The notes: generated by a model from the letters alone, not told the origin. A stretch of DNA of 15,514 nucleotides from JALTDM01 sp964421355 (GCA_964421355.1 CAYQWX010000048.1:1-15514), one strand, 5' to 3'; shown: positions 7,789 to 15,470, counted from the first letter of the stretch. Numbers and translations are program-made.

Positions 7789-8487
7789 CTAAGACATACA
7801 TATCTTAAAATTATTATTAGAATATTTCTTTATACCCTGATTTGTCTGTAGTACTAATTCTCCATAATAATTTACTTCTATAATTTTACCTTTTATTTTT
7901 CCATTTTTCCCCTTTACACATACCTCTTCTCCATATTTCCAAAGCATTTCATCATATAATTTATGAATAAAAGATTTATTTACTTTTTCAAAAATTCGTG
8001 TTATTTTTCCAAACTCGTTAATTATAGACAACATATTTGCTTTTTGTCCTGTTTCTTTATATATAGATGTAGCAAATGCTAAATTTTCAAAGTTTCTTTG
8101 ATTTATATTTACACCTACACCCGCAATATAATATGATTGTATCTTTTCTATTAGTATTCCTGCTATTTTCTTTGAATTTACCAATATATCATTAGGCCAC
8201 TTTATGCTAACTCTCAACGCAGGATAAAGATGCTTTATCACATTAGCTGTAATAACTGCTATCAACTTGTTATAAGTTATCATATCAAACTCACTAATTG
8301 ATACATATGAGCACAATAAATTTTCTCCTTTTTTTGACAACCACACATTACCATGGCGTCCTTTACCCTTTGTTTGATAATTTGCTATAATGCAAACAGG
8401 GAGGATTAAGTTATTATTATTCTCTTGTATTATTCGCTTAGCGTACTCATTAGTAGAATCTACTTCGTCCAAACGAATTATTTTCAT
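7789..8487 (-). CDS. birA: Biotin--[acetyl-CoA-carboxylase] ligase, monofunctional
   Basis: The product activates biotin as biotinyl-5'-AMP and attaches it to the biotin carrier domain of acetyl-CoA carboxylase and related enzymes. At 232 residues it starts directly with the catalytic domain ('LDEVDSTNEYAK', with the conserved DSTN at 10-13). It therefore lacks the N-terminal helix-turn-helix of E. coli BirA and should not act as a repressor. Visible motifs are the biotin/adenylate loop GKGRHG with the following W (41-49), KWPNDI (96-101), KKIAGIL (106-112) and GVGVNIN (123-129). The C-terminal ~45 residues form the small SH3-like cap. It is 18 bp downstream of the exonuclease gene and probably the last gene of the pyrE-to-birA run. 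Confidence 0.95.
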   Translation of the reverse strand: MKIIRLDEVDSTNEYAKRIIQENNNNLILPVCIIANYQTKGKGRHGNVWLSKKGENLLCSYVSISEFDMITYNKLIAVITANVIKHLYPALRVSIKWPNDILVNSKKIAGILIEKIQSYYIAGVGVNINQRNFENLAFATSIYKETGQKANMLSIINEFGKITRIFEKVNKSFIHKLYDEMLWKYGEEVCVKGKNGKIKGKIIEVNYYGELVLQTNQGIKKYSNNNFKICMS

Positions 8488-8505
8488 AAAAGGTTAGTAG
8501 ATTTT

Positions 8506-9294
8506 CTATTTAATTTCGTTAAACTTATTTTGCAATTTCATTTTATTCCAAATCTTTTCTACCACTTTTTTTGTGTATGCAGGGAAGTCGGCTTTTTTTA
8601 TCCAGCCATAATAACCACTATCTTTATTAAAGACATCAACTACTTTTTGTCCTTTATATTTCCCAAAATTAAATACCTCTTCTCCGTTGTCATCATATAC
8701 AATAAATCCAGCAAAGTCAGCGAATTTTCTACGAGTTGTAAAATCCGATAAGAAATTTACATTATTTTTCAAATCATTATATTTGTCCAGTTGAGACAAC
8801 AGCACTTCATAAGTTGCTCTAACATCATTCATTGCATTGTGGGCTCCTTCCAAATCTTTGTCGCAATAAAACTTGTAAGCGGCAGAAAGTGTACGAGGTT
8901 CTTTTTTATGATAGATAGTCTGAACATCAACAAATTTTACTTTTGAAAAATCGAAATCTACTCCTGCACGCATTAGTTCTTCAGCAAGCATTGGAATATC
9001 ATATTTTACAGAATTGTATCCCGCAATATCACAATCTTTTAAAAAATTAATTACTTCGTTTGCTATGTCCTTAAAAGTTGGTTTATCTTTTACCATTTCA
9101 TTGGTTATCCCATGTATGTGAGAAACATATTCAGGTATATCCATTTCAGGATTTACCAATTTATTATATTCTATTTGTTTCCCATCAGGCAATATTTTTA
9201 ACATTGCAATTTGGACTATTCTATCTTTTGCAGGATTAACCCCTGTTGCTTCAAGGTCCAATACTACTAAGGGTTTGTTAAGTTGTAAATTCAT
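8506..9294 (-). CDS. DnaQ-like 3'-5' exonuclease with ExoX-type C-terminal domain
   Basis: This 262-residue soluble protein begins with a DEDDh exonuclease fold. ExoI is 'DLEATG' (D13, E15; the family usually has D-x-E-T-T-G), ExoII includes D99 in 'YNSVKYDIPML', and ExoIII is 'HNAMNDVRAT' (H152, D157). All four acidic ligands and the His are present, so it should be active. Residues about 190-245 hold 'FNFGKYKGQKVVDVF...YYGWI', resembling the small C-terminal domain of ExoX-like exonucleases. It could be a proofreading-like or repair/RNA-trimming nuclease. It is too short and lacks the context to be called the DNA polymerase III epsilon subunit with confidence. It starts three bases after the stop of the upstream PD40 gene, an odd partner for an exported protein. 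Confidence 0.88.
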   Translation of the reverse strand: MNLQLNKPLVVLDLEATGVNPAKDRIVQIAMLKILPDGKQIEYNKLVNPEMDIPEYVSHIHGITNEMVKDKPTFKDIANEVINFLKDCDIAGYNSVKYDIPMLAEELMRAGVDFDFSKVKFVDVQTIYHKKEPRTLSAAYKFYCDKDLEGAHNAMNDVRATYEVLLSQLDKYNDLKNNVNFLSDFTTRRKFADFAGFIVYDDNGEEVFNFGKYKGQKVVDVFNKDSGYYGWIKKADFPAYTKKVVEKIWNKMKLQNKFNEIK

Positions 9295-9297
9295 TAT

Positions 9298-10902
9298 TTA
9301 ATATTTTTTTGTTTTCTTTTCTACTTTTGGAGTTAAGATTATATCTTCTTTATGAATATACGAAGGTACTGGTTCATCATAAATTGTAATTGTTTTAGAA
9401 TATGGTTCATGTTTTGGACTTGAAATTCCTATTTTATAAGTGCCTGGTTTTAAGGTAATTGTATATCTTTCTGTTGTTTTACTGACTCTAAATTGAGAAG
9501 ATAATTCTTCCTTTGTCTTTAGATTGGTTACACTTATTTCTATATCTTCGGGATTTGACACAGGTTTATTCTGATAATAATTACCTTCTAATAATTTACC
9601 TGTAAGGATAGTAATTGGAGTTGGACGGTCATTAAAAATTACTTTATAAATATCCATATCACCATATCCATCTTTAGCTACACGAGACACATAGGCGTAC
9701 CTAGGGTTTCCTGCAAAAGAAATAGTAAGATTATCATATAAATCATTTATGGGATAACCAAAATTTTTAGGTTTCACAAATTTACCACCTTTATAAAATG
9801 TATAAAAGATATCATAACCTCCCATACTTTGAGGTCTATCACTGGCAAAATACATCTCAAATCCACGGACATAAGATATAGTAGGTAAAGCTTCATTATC
9901 TTTTGTATTTATTTGAGGACCAAGATTTATTGGCAATCCCCATGAACCATCAGGCAACTTTCTTGACATATAAATATCATAGCCGCCATATCCCCCTGGT
10001 CTATCACTGGCAAAAAATAAAGTATCTTCGTTTATAGATAAATCCGCTCCCCATTCATTGTATTTTGTATTTATCACTTTCCCTAATTTTTCCAACTCTT
10101 TGTATCTTTTACCTTTCTTATTAACAAAAACAATATCTCCAGGTTCACCAATATGGTCGACAAAAACTAATAATTTTTCATTATCCTTTGAGATATTTAC
10201 TAAAAATTCGTTTTCATCTGTATTTATAGCACTTCCTGCTGATTTCCCTTTACTCCAATAGGAATAATCAGAAGGCTTAGGATAAGTAAAATACACATTA
10301 TAAATAAGTATTTGAAAATCAGAATTATATTTTTTATCAGTAGTATATGCCATATATGTACCATCCGATGCCACTTTAGGCAGAATTTCATCACGTTTTG
10401 TATTAACCGTAGAACCTATGTTATAAAAAGAAACATTAAGAGGATGTTTCATTAGTTCTTTTGCGGTTTGTGCCCACATTATATGTTTTTTAGCATAGTC
10501 TATCTCATCTGGTGTAAGTTTATCTTTATATTTTTTTATAACTTCATTTATTTTCTGTTTCGACTTATCGAATTTTTTGGCATAAAAATATGCAATACCA
10601 AGCAAAAGATGAGAATTTACTGGAACATCTGGAATAGTATCAACATATTCCAAAAAAGGAATTGCTTTACTCCTATCTCTATTTACAAACATATAACAAT
10701 ATCCTATACGATAATTATATACAGGATTGTTTTTTACCCTTTTATATATTTTGAGATATTGGTCTAAAGCTATTTCGTAATTTTTGTTTTTAAAATTATA
10801 CTCGGCATCTATTATCTTTTGTTTTGACTGGGAATATGCAATATTAATTTGCGTAATCAAAACTATAAATAATAGTAAATATGTAAACTTCTGTTTTATC
10901 AT
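9298..10902 (-). CDS. Exported TPR / PD40 beta-propeller protein (second paralogue)
   Basis: This 534-residue protein has a signal peptide (residues 1-25, probable cleavage at 'AYS-Q', no lipobox). TPR-like helices cover about 28-150, including 'NYRIGYCYMF' and 'LLLGIAYFYAKKFDKSK'. A PD40/WD40-like propeller covers about 160-422. Clear blades are 'DTLFFASDRPGGYGGYDIY' (293-311) and 'MYFASDRPQSMGGYDIFY' (350-367). The last ~100 residues form a carboxypeptidase-regulatory-like beta domain ('ITLKPGTYKIGIS'), ending in a lysine-rich tail. The order TPR-PD40-beta domain is that of the T9SS-linked envelope protein PorE, but the OmpA-like peptidoglycan-binding domain is absent. A periplasmic or outer-membrane-associated scaffold role is inferred. 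The ATG overlaps the stop of its upstream paralogue (ATGA), and the exonuclease gene follows after 3 bp. Confidence 0.85.
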   Translation of the reverse strand: MIKQKFTYLLLFIVLITQINIAYSQSKQKIIDAEYNFKNKNYEIALDQYLKIYKRVKNNPVYNYRIGYCYMFVNRDRSKAIPFLEYVDTIPDVPVNSHLLLGIAYFYAKKFDKSKQKINEVIKKYKDKLTPDEIDYAKKHIMWAQTAKELMKHPLNVSFYNIGSTVNTKRDEILPKVASDGTYMAYTTDKKYNSDFQILIYNVYFTYPKPSDYSYWSKGKSAGSAINTDENEFLVNISKDNEKLLVFVDHIGEPGDIVFVNKKGKRYKELEKLGKVINTKYNEWGADLSINEDTLFFASDRPGGYGGYDIYMSRKLPDGSWGLPINLGPQINTKDNEALPTISYVRGFEMYFASDRPQSMGGYDIFYTFYKGGKFVKPKNFGYPINDLYDNLTISFAGNPRYAYVSRVAKDGYGDMDIYKVIFNDRPTPITILTGKLLEGNYYQNKPVSNPEDIEISVTNLKTKEELSSQFRVSKTTERYTITLKPGTYKIGISSPKHEPYSKTITIYDEPVPSYIHKEDIILTPKVEKKTKKY

Positions 10903-12479
10903 AATTTTTCCAAAGTTATTTCTTTTTGTAGCATTTTTTTAGTCTCATCAACAATAATTCTTACTTTTTTATCTTTAAACCCATCATAAGAAAATACAAA
11001 ATAATATTTTCCAGGTGGCAATATTGCAATAAATTTATTTTTATTTTTTTGCATAAGATATTTAGCCACAATATCTCCATCTTCATTTTTCACAAGTATA
11101 TAAAAATCATCAGGATGGTTGTCAAAGCTTTTTATAGCACCATTTTTTGTTTTAATAGACAATAACCCTTGTATAAGAATAAGTGGCACATCCTTGTTTT
11201 GAAATGAGATTTTATATATATCTTTTCCTCCATATCCACCTTTACGATTGGCAGAAACATAAGCATATTTGCCATTATTAGTATATATTATGGAATAATC
11301 GTCAAAGGTAGAATTTATAGGGTATCCCAAATTTACCGCCTGACTCCATTTTCCATTTTTATACACACTATAAAATATATCATACCCCCCCATAGAATTA
11401 TGTCCTTTGGAGGCAAAATAAAGAGTATCTCCCGATGCAGATATCACCGGATATGCTTCTTGATAAGGAGTATTTATTTCTGGTGGTAATTTCTCAGGGT
11501 TCCCCCATGTGCCATTAGGAAGTTCCGATATTTTGTAAATATCATAATTGCCATTGTATTTATTAGCATAAGCAGTATATATTGTTTTAGATTTAACATC
11601 ATAACTTGCTCCCATATAATAAACCTTATCTAACAATACTTCTTGAATATGATTGTTTTCAGGATACTTAAAAGTCTTTCCCTTGCGTATAGCAACAAGT
11701 ATTGAACTATAATCTTCATAAAAGTTATTCCTTATAAACATTATTTTTCCATCTGAAGTAATAGAATTAAGTTCTTCATTATCCTCTGTATTAAGCTTTT
11801 TCATTGGTTTTGCAAAAGTCCATTGCCCATCTTTTAATTCTGAATAATATATATTTTGTGTATAAACTTCATAGAAATCATCATAATATTTATTGCTTGT
11901 AAATAACAGTTTGTTTCCATCTATAATGAAAGGTAAATAATCATCATGAGAAGAGTTTACATTAGGTCCAAGATTTTCAAACTTTACTGGCAAAGGACTA
12001 CTTAATAAATAGTTTGCATCATAACACATTTCTAATAGTCTTTTAACTTCATTGGCTCTTATTCGTTCTTTATCATCTTTCTTGTTATCTCCGGTAGGCT
12101 TAAAGCTATATTGTGATAATGTTTCTGTAGCCTTTTCTATTTTTAAATCAAACATATAAGCTTTACCGAGATGGTAATAATAATCATTATTTTTTATTCC
12201 TCCTCTTTTCACATAAGATTTTAACAATTGTATTGCTTTTTCTATATTTCTTTCTGCATTGATATAAGAATAAGCAAGTTGGGACATGTAATATAAATTT
12301 GTGCTATCTTCTTGGTATAATTTATAATAATTATGCATAGCAATTAAATAATCTCCCATTTGGAAATGCTTAATCGCAGAGTTCTCAAGCTTTTTTATGT
12401 ATTCCGGTTTTTTTTGCTGGGAATAAGAAAACAAAGTTATAATTGATAATACAAACCAAAAAGAAAAACGCTTCATCAT
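10899..12479 (-). CDS. Exported TPR / PD40 beta-propeller protein (first paralogue)
   Basis: This 526-residue protein has the same architecture as its downstream neighbour. It has a signal peptide (1-21, 'FSYSQQ'), TPR-like helices (about 26-125, with 'LAYSYINAERNIEKAI' and 'YYHLGKAYMF'), a PD40 propeller (about 165-426) and a C-terminal beta domain (about 432-526, 'ILPPGKYYFVFSYDG'). Clear blades are 'DTLYFASKGHNSMGGYDIFY' (351-370) and 'YAYVSANRKGGYGGKDIYK' (405-423). No lipobox or OmpA-like domain is present. The two proteins are diverged paralogues, so the duplication is probably old. Two ATG codons stand in tandem at the start (12477-12479 and 12474-12476); the first overlaps the upstream stop as ATGA. 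The function is unknown, and an envelope scaffold or sensor is an inference from the domain types. Confidence 0.85.
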   Translation of the reverse strand: MMKRFSFWFVLSIITLFSYSQQKKPEYIKKLENSAIKHFQMGDYLIAMHNYYKLYQEDSTNLYYMSQLAYSYINAERNIEKAIQLLKSYVKRGGIKNNDYYYHLGKAYMFDLKIEKATETLSQYSFKPTGDNKKDDKERIRANEVKRLLEMCYDANYLLSSPLPVKFENLGPNVNSSHDDYLPFIIDGNKLLFTSNKYYDDFYEVYTQNIYYSELKDGQWTFAKPMKKLNTEDNEELNSITSDGKIMFIRNNFYEDYSSILVAIRKGKTFKYPENNHIQEVLLDKVYYMGASYDVKSKTIYTAYANKYNGNYDIYKISELPNGTWGNPEKLPPEINTPYQEAYPVISASGDTLYFASKGHNSMGGYDIFYSVYKNGKWSQAVNLGYPINSTFDDYSIIYTNNGKYAYVSANRKGGYGGKDIYKISFQNKDVPLILIQGLLSIKTKNGAIKSFDNHPDDFYILVKNEDGDIVAKYLMQKNKNKFIAILPPGKYYFVFSYDGFKDKKVRIIVDETKKMLQKEITLEKL

Positions 12480-12922
12480 TTTTTATATGAATATTTAAAA
12501 TATTCTGTATAATTCATTACTTTTATATAAACTTCTCCTGAAGAATTATTTCTCATATTTGTTAGATTATAAATATAAGATTTTGTATGAATCGCTTTAT
12601 TTTTACATTGTCCATTTTTTCTGACTAAAAATAAATTTGCTTTAGGAGGAAAACTTTTTAACCACATTTTATTGAAAATTAAATCAAAATCGTCATTTTC
12701 ACAACCCAAATACTTTATCTTCACTTCCATTTTATCACCTTTAATTTTTACTTCCGTAAATTTAATTGAAGTATCGGCTTGTGGTGCAATATCCATACTT
12801 TCGTCAAATAATATTTGCTTTTCTGTCACTTTTGCAGATTTTTCTTTAGATTGTTGTTTGTTACAAGTCTTCAAATTTGCTGCCGAAATAAGTACGGCTA
12901 CAATTATAACTACTCCTTTCAT
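12476..12922 (-). CDS. Small exported protein of unknown function
   Basis: This 148-residue protein has a hydrophobic N-terminus (residues 1-15) followed by 'NLKTCNKQQ'. Cys20 could be a lipoprotein cysteine, but L-K-T-C is a poor lipobox because Thr at -1 is unusual, so it may be either a lipoprotein or a cleaved soluble protein. The mature part is beta-rich: 'ADTSIKFTEVKIKGDKMEVKI', then 'GCENDDFDLIF', 'KSFPPKANLFLV' and 'NGQC'. The two later Cys residues may pair. This pattern resembles small Bacteroidota envelope proteins of unknown function that I recall only loosely. It is 6 bp after the SRPBCC gene, and its stop overlaps the start of the first PD40 gene (ATGA), so it is likely made with the two propeller proteins. 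Confidence 0.72.
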   Translation of the reverse strand: MKGVVIIVAVLISAANLKTCNKQQSKEKSAKVTEKQILFDESMDIAPQADTSIKFTEVKIKGDKMEVKIKYLGCENDDFDLIFNKMWLKSFPPKANLFLVRKNGQCKNKAIHTKSYIYNLTNMRNNSSGEVYIKVMNYTEYFKYSYKK

Positions 12923-12928
12923 AATACT

Positions 12929-13339
12929 TTATATTTTCACTTCTTCCAGACGTGTCATTAATGAATTTAACAAATTTGTAAGAGGATTTTTCAGCATCAT
13001 CTTAAACATTGGATTAACCTCAGCTGTAAAGATAACAAAAACTTCCGAATTATCCGCATCAATATCCGAAATATTTATCTCCAATATGTAATCAAACGGC
13101 ACATTCCCATAGTTTTTATATACAATCGCATAAGGGTAATCTTTTTTATCTATTATAAACCCAATACTGCCTGCCCCTTCTACTTCAAAAGTACAATATT
13201 CATCAGTAGATTTCCAATTTTTTATCCTACTGTCATTGAACAACCCTTCAAAATTATTCATATTGGTCAAAAATTTGAAAATTGCATCTGCACTTTTATT
13301 AACCTTTGCTTTTTTCGATTCTATTCTTAATTCTGCCAT
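12929..13339 (-). CDS. SRPBCC (START-like) domain protein
   Basis: This 136-residue soluble protein fits one SRPBCC helix-grip domain. It opens with a strand and 'ADAIFKFLTNMNNFEGLF' (residues 18-35), the usual first helix of the family. A curved beta-sheet region follows ('CTFEVEGAGSIGFII', 'YAIVYKNYGNVPFDYILEI'), then a long C-terminal helix ('PLTNLLNSLMTRLEEV') that closes the hydrophobic cavity. Members bind lipids or other hydrophobic ligands, and the ligand here is unknown. It begins 9 bp after pyrE and ends 6 bp before the small exported protein gene. The pyrE-SRPBCC pairing is one I recall from other Bacteroidota, so the block that follows looks inserted between this gene and birA. 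Confidence 0.88.
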   Translation of the reverse strand: MAELRIESKKAKVNKSADAIFKFLTNMNNFEGLFNDSRIKNWKSTDEYCTFEVEGAGSIGFIIDKKDYPYAIVYKNYGNVPFDYILEINISDIDADNSEVFVIFTAEVNPMFKMMLKNPLTNLLNSLMTRLEEVKI

Positions 13340-13348
13340 ACTATTCTT

Positions 13349-14002
13349 TTATTTTTCAAAATATTGTGAATACCAATTCTCTGGATTTTTATGCCACTCT
13401 TTAAGAATGTTATATTCTTCTTCGTTTATATATTTTCTCTTTAATGCTTCTTCCAATAACTCTGGAAATGTGGAAAGAGAAATCAATTTACAGTTTTTTT
13501 CTTCAAATCTTTTTTGAGCAACAGACAAATCATAACTAAACAACGATAAAATCCCTAACACATCAGCACCATGTTCCCGTAATACATCTACAACAGATAA
13601 ACTACTTTTACCTGTTGATACTAAATCTTCCACAACCACTACTCTTGTTTTATAAGAAGGTAATATTCCCTCTATTTGTTTTTTTAATCCATGCGATTTT
13701 GCCTGCGAACGCACATACACAAAAGGTAATCCCAAACTCTCGGCAATAAGCACTCCCCACGCGATTCCTCCCGTTGCCACTCCTGCAATATATTCCACAT
13801 TTTCAAAATTTATTTTTAATGATTTTACTAATTCATCTACTATCAATTCGCGAACAATAAAATCTGATAAAAGTTTCCTATTGTCATTGTAAATTGGTGA
13901 TTTAATACCCGATGCCCAAGTAAAAGGTTCTTTAGGATTAAGCTGTACAGCTTTTATTTTTAATAAATATTGTGCTAAATTTGTAGCGTGTAATTTTTTC
14001 AT
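13349..14002 (-). CDS. pyrE: Orotate phosphoribosyltransferase
   Basis: The product converts orotate and PRPP to orotidine 5'-phosphate in pyrimidine synthesis. With the ATG at 14000-14002 it has 217 residues, the usual length. The PRPP-binding motif 'VVVVEDLVSTGKSS' is at 121-134, the flexible catalytic loop 'RSQAKSHGLKKQIEG' at 98-112 supplies the Lys and His residues that act across the dimer, and 'FTWASGIKSPIYNDNR' (27-42) is the orotate-side segment. The frame stays open upstream to 14035, but that extension would overlap the promoter and the divergent Nudix start codon, so I reject it. It is the first gene of the minus-strand run down to birA. Confidence 0.96.
   Translation of the reverse strand: MKKLHATNLAQYLLKIKAVQLNPKEPFTWASGIKSPIYNDNRKLLSDFIVRELIVDELVKSLKINFENVEYIAGVATGGIAWGVLIAESLGLPFVYVRSQAKSHGLKKQIEGILPSYKTRVVVVEDLVSTGKSSLSVVDVLREHGADVLGILSLFSYDLSVAQKRFEEKNCKLISLSTFPELLEEALKRKYINEEEYNILKEWHKNPENWYSQYFEK
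13976..13983 (+). promoter_or_regulatory. Candidate -7 element for the Nudix gene, inside pyrE
   Basis: TAAATTTG matches TAnnTTTG exactly and lies 27 bp before the Nudix ATG at 14011, inside the first codons of pyrE on the other strand. No good TTTG is seen at the -33 distance, so support is limited to the -7 match and the spacing. A transcript from here would start near 13990. Confidence 0.4.
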
Positions 14003-14007
14003 AATAA

Positions 14008-14036
14008 CAAATGTACTCAATTTTTTTCTATACAAA
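14008..14036 (-). promoter_or_regulatory. Predicted promoter of pyrE
   Basis: On the minus strand TTTG (14033-14036) is followed after 17 bp by TACATTTG (14008-14015), an exact match to the Bacteroidota TTTG / TAnnTTTG pattern. The -7 element ends only five bases before the pyrE ATG at 14002. Transcription should therefore begin at or next to the start codon, giving a leaderless or nearly leaderless mRNA. The -7 element overlaps the ATG of the divergent Nudix gene at 14011. Confidence 0.55.
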
Positions 14037-14601
14037 TAAAATTATTATTTCCGAAACAAATGTAAATTGTCCAAATTATTTTGACATATCCAATATAAGA
14101 GAAGAATTAGAAAGAATAAAAAAAATAAAAAATAGTACTTTTTGTATTCCCTGTAATAATGAAAATCAAACATTTGAAAAATTTACAGATTTTTTTGTTA
14201 AAATAAATGCAGCAGGAGGACTTGTTGTAAATAGCAATGATACAAATAAACTATTGTTGATTAAAAGAAACAACATTTGGGATTTACCAAAAGGCAAAGT
14301 AGAACCTAACGAACCAATAGAAAAAACTGCAATTAGAGAAGTGAAAGAAGAATGCGGTATAAATAATTTGGAAATAAAAGAGCTGATAACAACAACTTTA
14401 CATATTTATGATACTTATGGACAATGGACAATAAAAAAAACTTTTTGGTATAAGATGTTATCAACAGATATAAAATTATTTCCTCAACAAGAAGAAGGCA
14501 TCTCGGAAGCAGTATGGGTAGATTGTAAAACGGCTTTATCTTTAAAAAATAATATGTACCCTCTAATATATGATATTGTCAAAGATTATTGTAACAAGTG
14601 A
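14011..14601 (+). CDS. Nudix hydrolase with N-terminal extension
   Basis: This 196-residue protein has a complete Nudix box at 95-117 (G95, E101, R109, E110, E113, E114, G116), so it should hydrolyse a nucleoside diphosphate linked to another moiety, using Mg2+. The substrate cannot be told. The Nudix fold begins near residue 66 ('INAAGGLVV'). The ~60 residues before it ('MYSIFFYTNKIIIS...') form an extra small domain seen in Bacteroidota relatives, here with C20 and a C45-x2-C48 pair. I keep the ATG at 14011 because the M-Y-x-I-F-F opening fits that extension. It is divergent from pyrE. Its TGA overlaps the GTG of the next gene (GTGA), so the two are probably translated together. Confidence 0.9.
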   Translation: MYSIFFYTNKIIISETNVNCPNYFDISNIREELERIKKIKNSTFCIPCNNENQTFEKFTDFFVKINAAGGLVVNSNDTNKLLLIKRNNIWDLPKGKVEPNEPIEKTAIREVKEECGINNLEIKELITTTLHIYDTYGQWTIKKTFWYKMLSTDIKLFPQQEEGISEAVWVDCKTALSLKNNMYPLIYDIVKDYCNK

Positions 14602-15470
14602 AACATAAGTGGATAAAGATAATATTTTTTGTAGCCGCATACGGGTTCCTTTTCTATAAAATTTCTTCTTTTAATTTTAATAATATAAAAAGTTTAATAA
14701 ATTGGTATAGCATAACGGCATTATTGCTTATGCCTCTAAATTGGTATTTAGAAATAATAAAATGGCAAGCATTAACCAAAATAACTTGCTGTAAACTAAT
14801 ATTTCACAAAGCCTACAAATCTGTAATATATGGTCTTATTGCATCTATACCAACGCCAAATAGAGTTGGTGATTATTACGGTCGCACATGGATAACAACA
14901 GATAAAAACAAAAAAAACCAACTATTCATAACCTCCCTATTATCATCTTTTCTGCAAACATCTATTACATTTATTGCAGGAATAATTTCATATTTTTGGC
15001 TTGCCAAGACAATAAATATTCCATACTACATCATAGCAATTTCCACCCTAATAATATTTTTTACCATAATCTTGATATTAAAAATCAAAAAAAAGTATTT
15101 TATACAGATAACCAATAATATCAGTAAAAATTTCCACTATCAAAATTTAGTAGCAATAATACTTTTAGCAATTTTTCGGTATATTATTTTTATTGTCCAA
15201 GCTTATTTATTGTTTCTTGCAACAGGCATACACACAACTTTTACACAAACATTTAACGGATTATCTTTAATTTATTTTATCACATTGTTTATTCCTTCAT
15301 TTTTTTGGGCAGAACTTGGTATTAGAGGAAGCTTAGCCTCTATAATATTTCCTATGGTGGGAATAAATGAAAAAGCATCTATAATAGTAATAAGTATCCT
15401 ATGGTTAATAAATATAGGATTACCTGTTATTATTGGAAGTTTGTTTCTAAACAAAAAAGAAGAGCGGTAA
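14598..15470 (+). CDS. UPF0104 / LPG-synthase-TM-type integral membrane protein
   Basis: This 290-residue protein has about seven or eight hydrophobic segments spread over its whole length. It matches the lysylphosphatidylglycerol-synthase transmembrane / AglD-like family (PF03706) in its two usual motifs: 'PTPNRVGDYYGRTW' (85-98), a form of P-x-R-x-G-E/D-x-x-R, and 'PSFFWAELGIRGSLAS' (233-248), a form of P-x-x-x-x-x-x-G-x-R-E. The soluble aminoacyl-transfer domain of MprF is absent. Members are thought to flip or transfer lipids, but no substrate is known. The start is a GTG at 14598 that overlaps the Nudix stop. The last three codons and the stop lie within or next to the tRNA-Gly gene on the opposite strand. 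Confidence 0.85.
   Translation: MKHKWIKIIFFVAAYGFLFYKISSFNFNNIKSLINWYSITALLLMPLNWYLEIIKWQALTKITCCKLIFHKAYKSVIYGLIASIPTPNRVGDYYGRTWITTDKNKKNQLFITSLLSSFLQTSITFIAGIISYFWLAKTINIPYYIIAISTLIIFFTIILILKIKKKYFIQITNNISKNFHYQNLVAIILLAIFRYIIFIVQAYLLFLATGIHTTFTQTFNGLSLIYFITLFIPSFFWAELGIRGSLASIIFPMVGINEKASIIVISILWLINIGLPVIIGSLFLNKKEER

Noticed and set aside
14003..14035. Longer pyrE start adding 11 residues
   Set aside because: The extension overlaps the predicted pyrE promoter and the divergent Nudix start, and 217 residues from the ATG at 14002 is the normal length.
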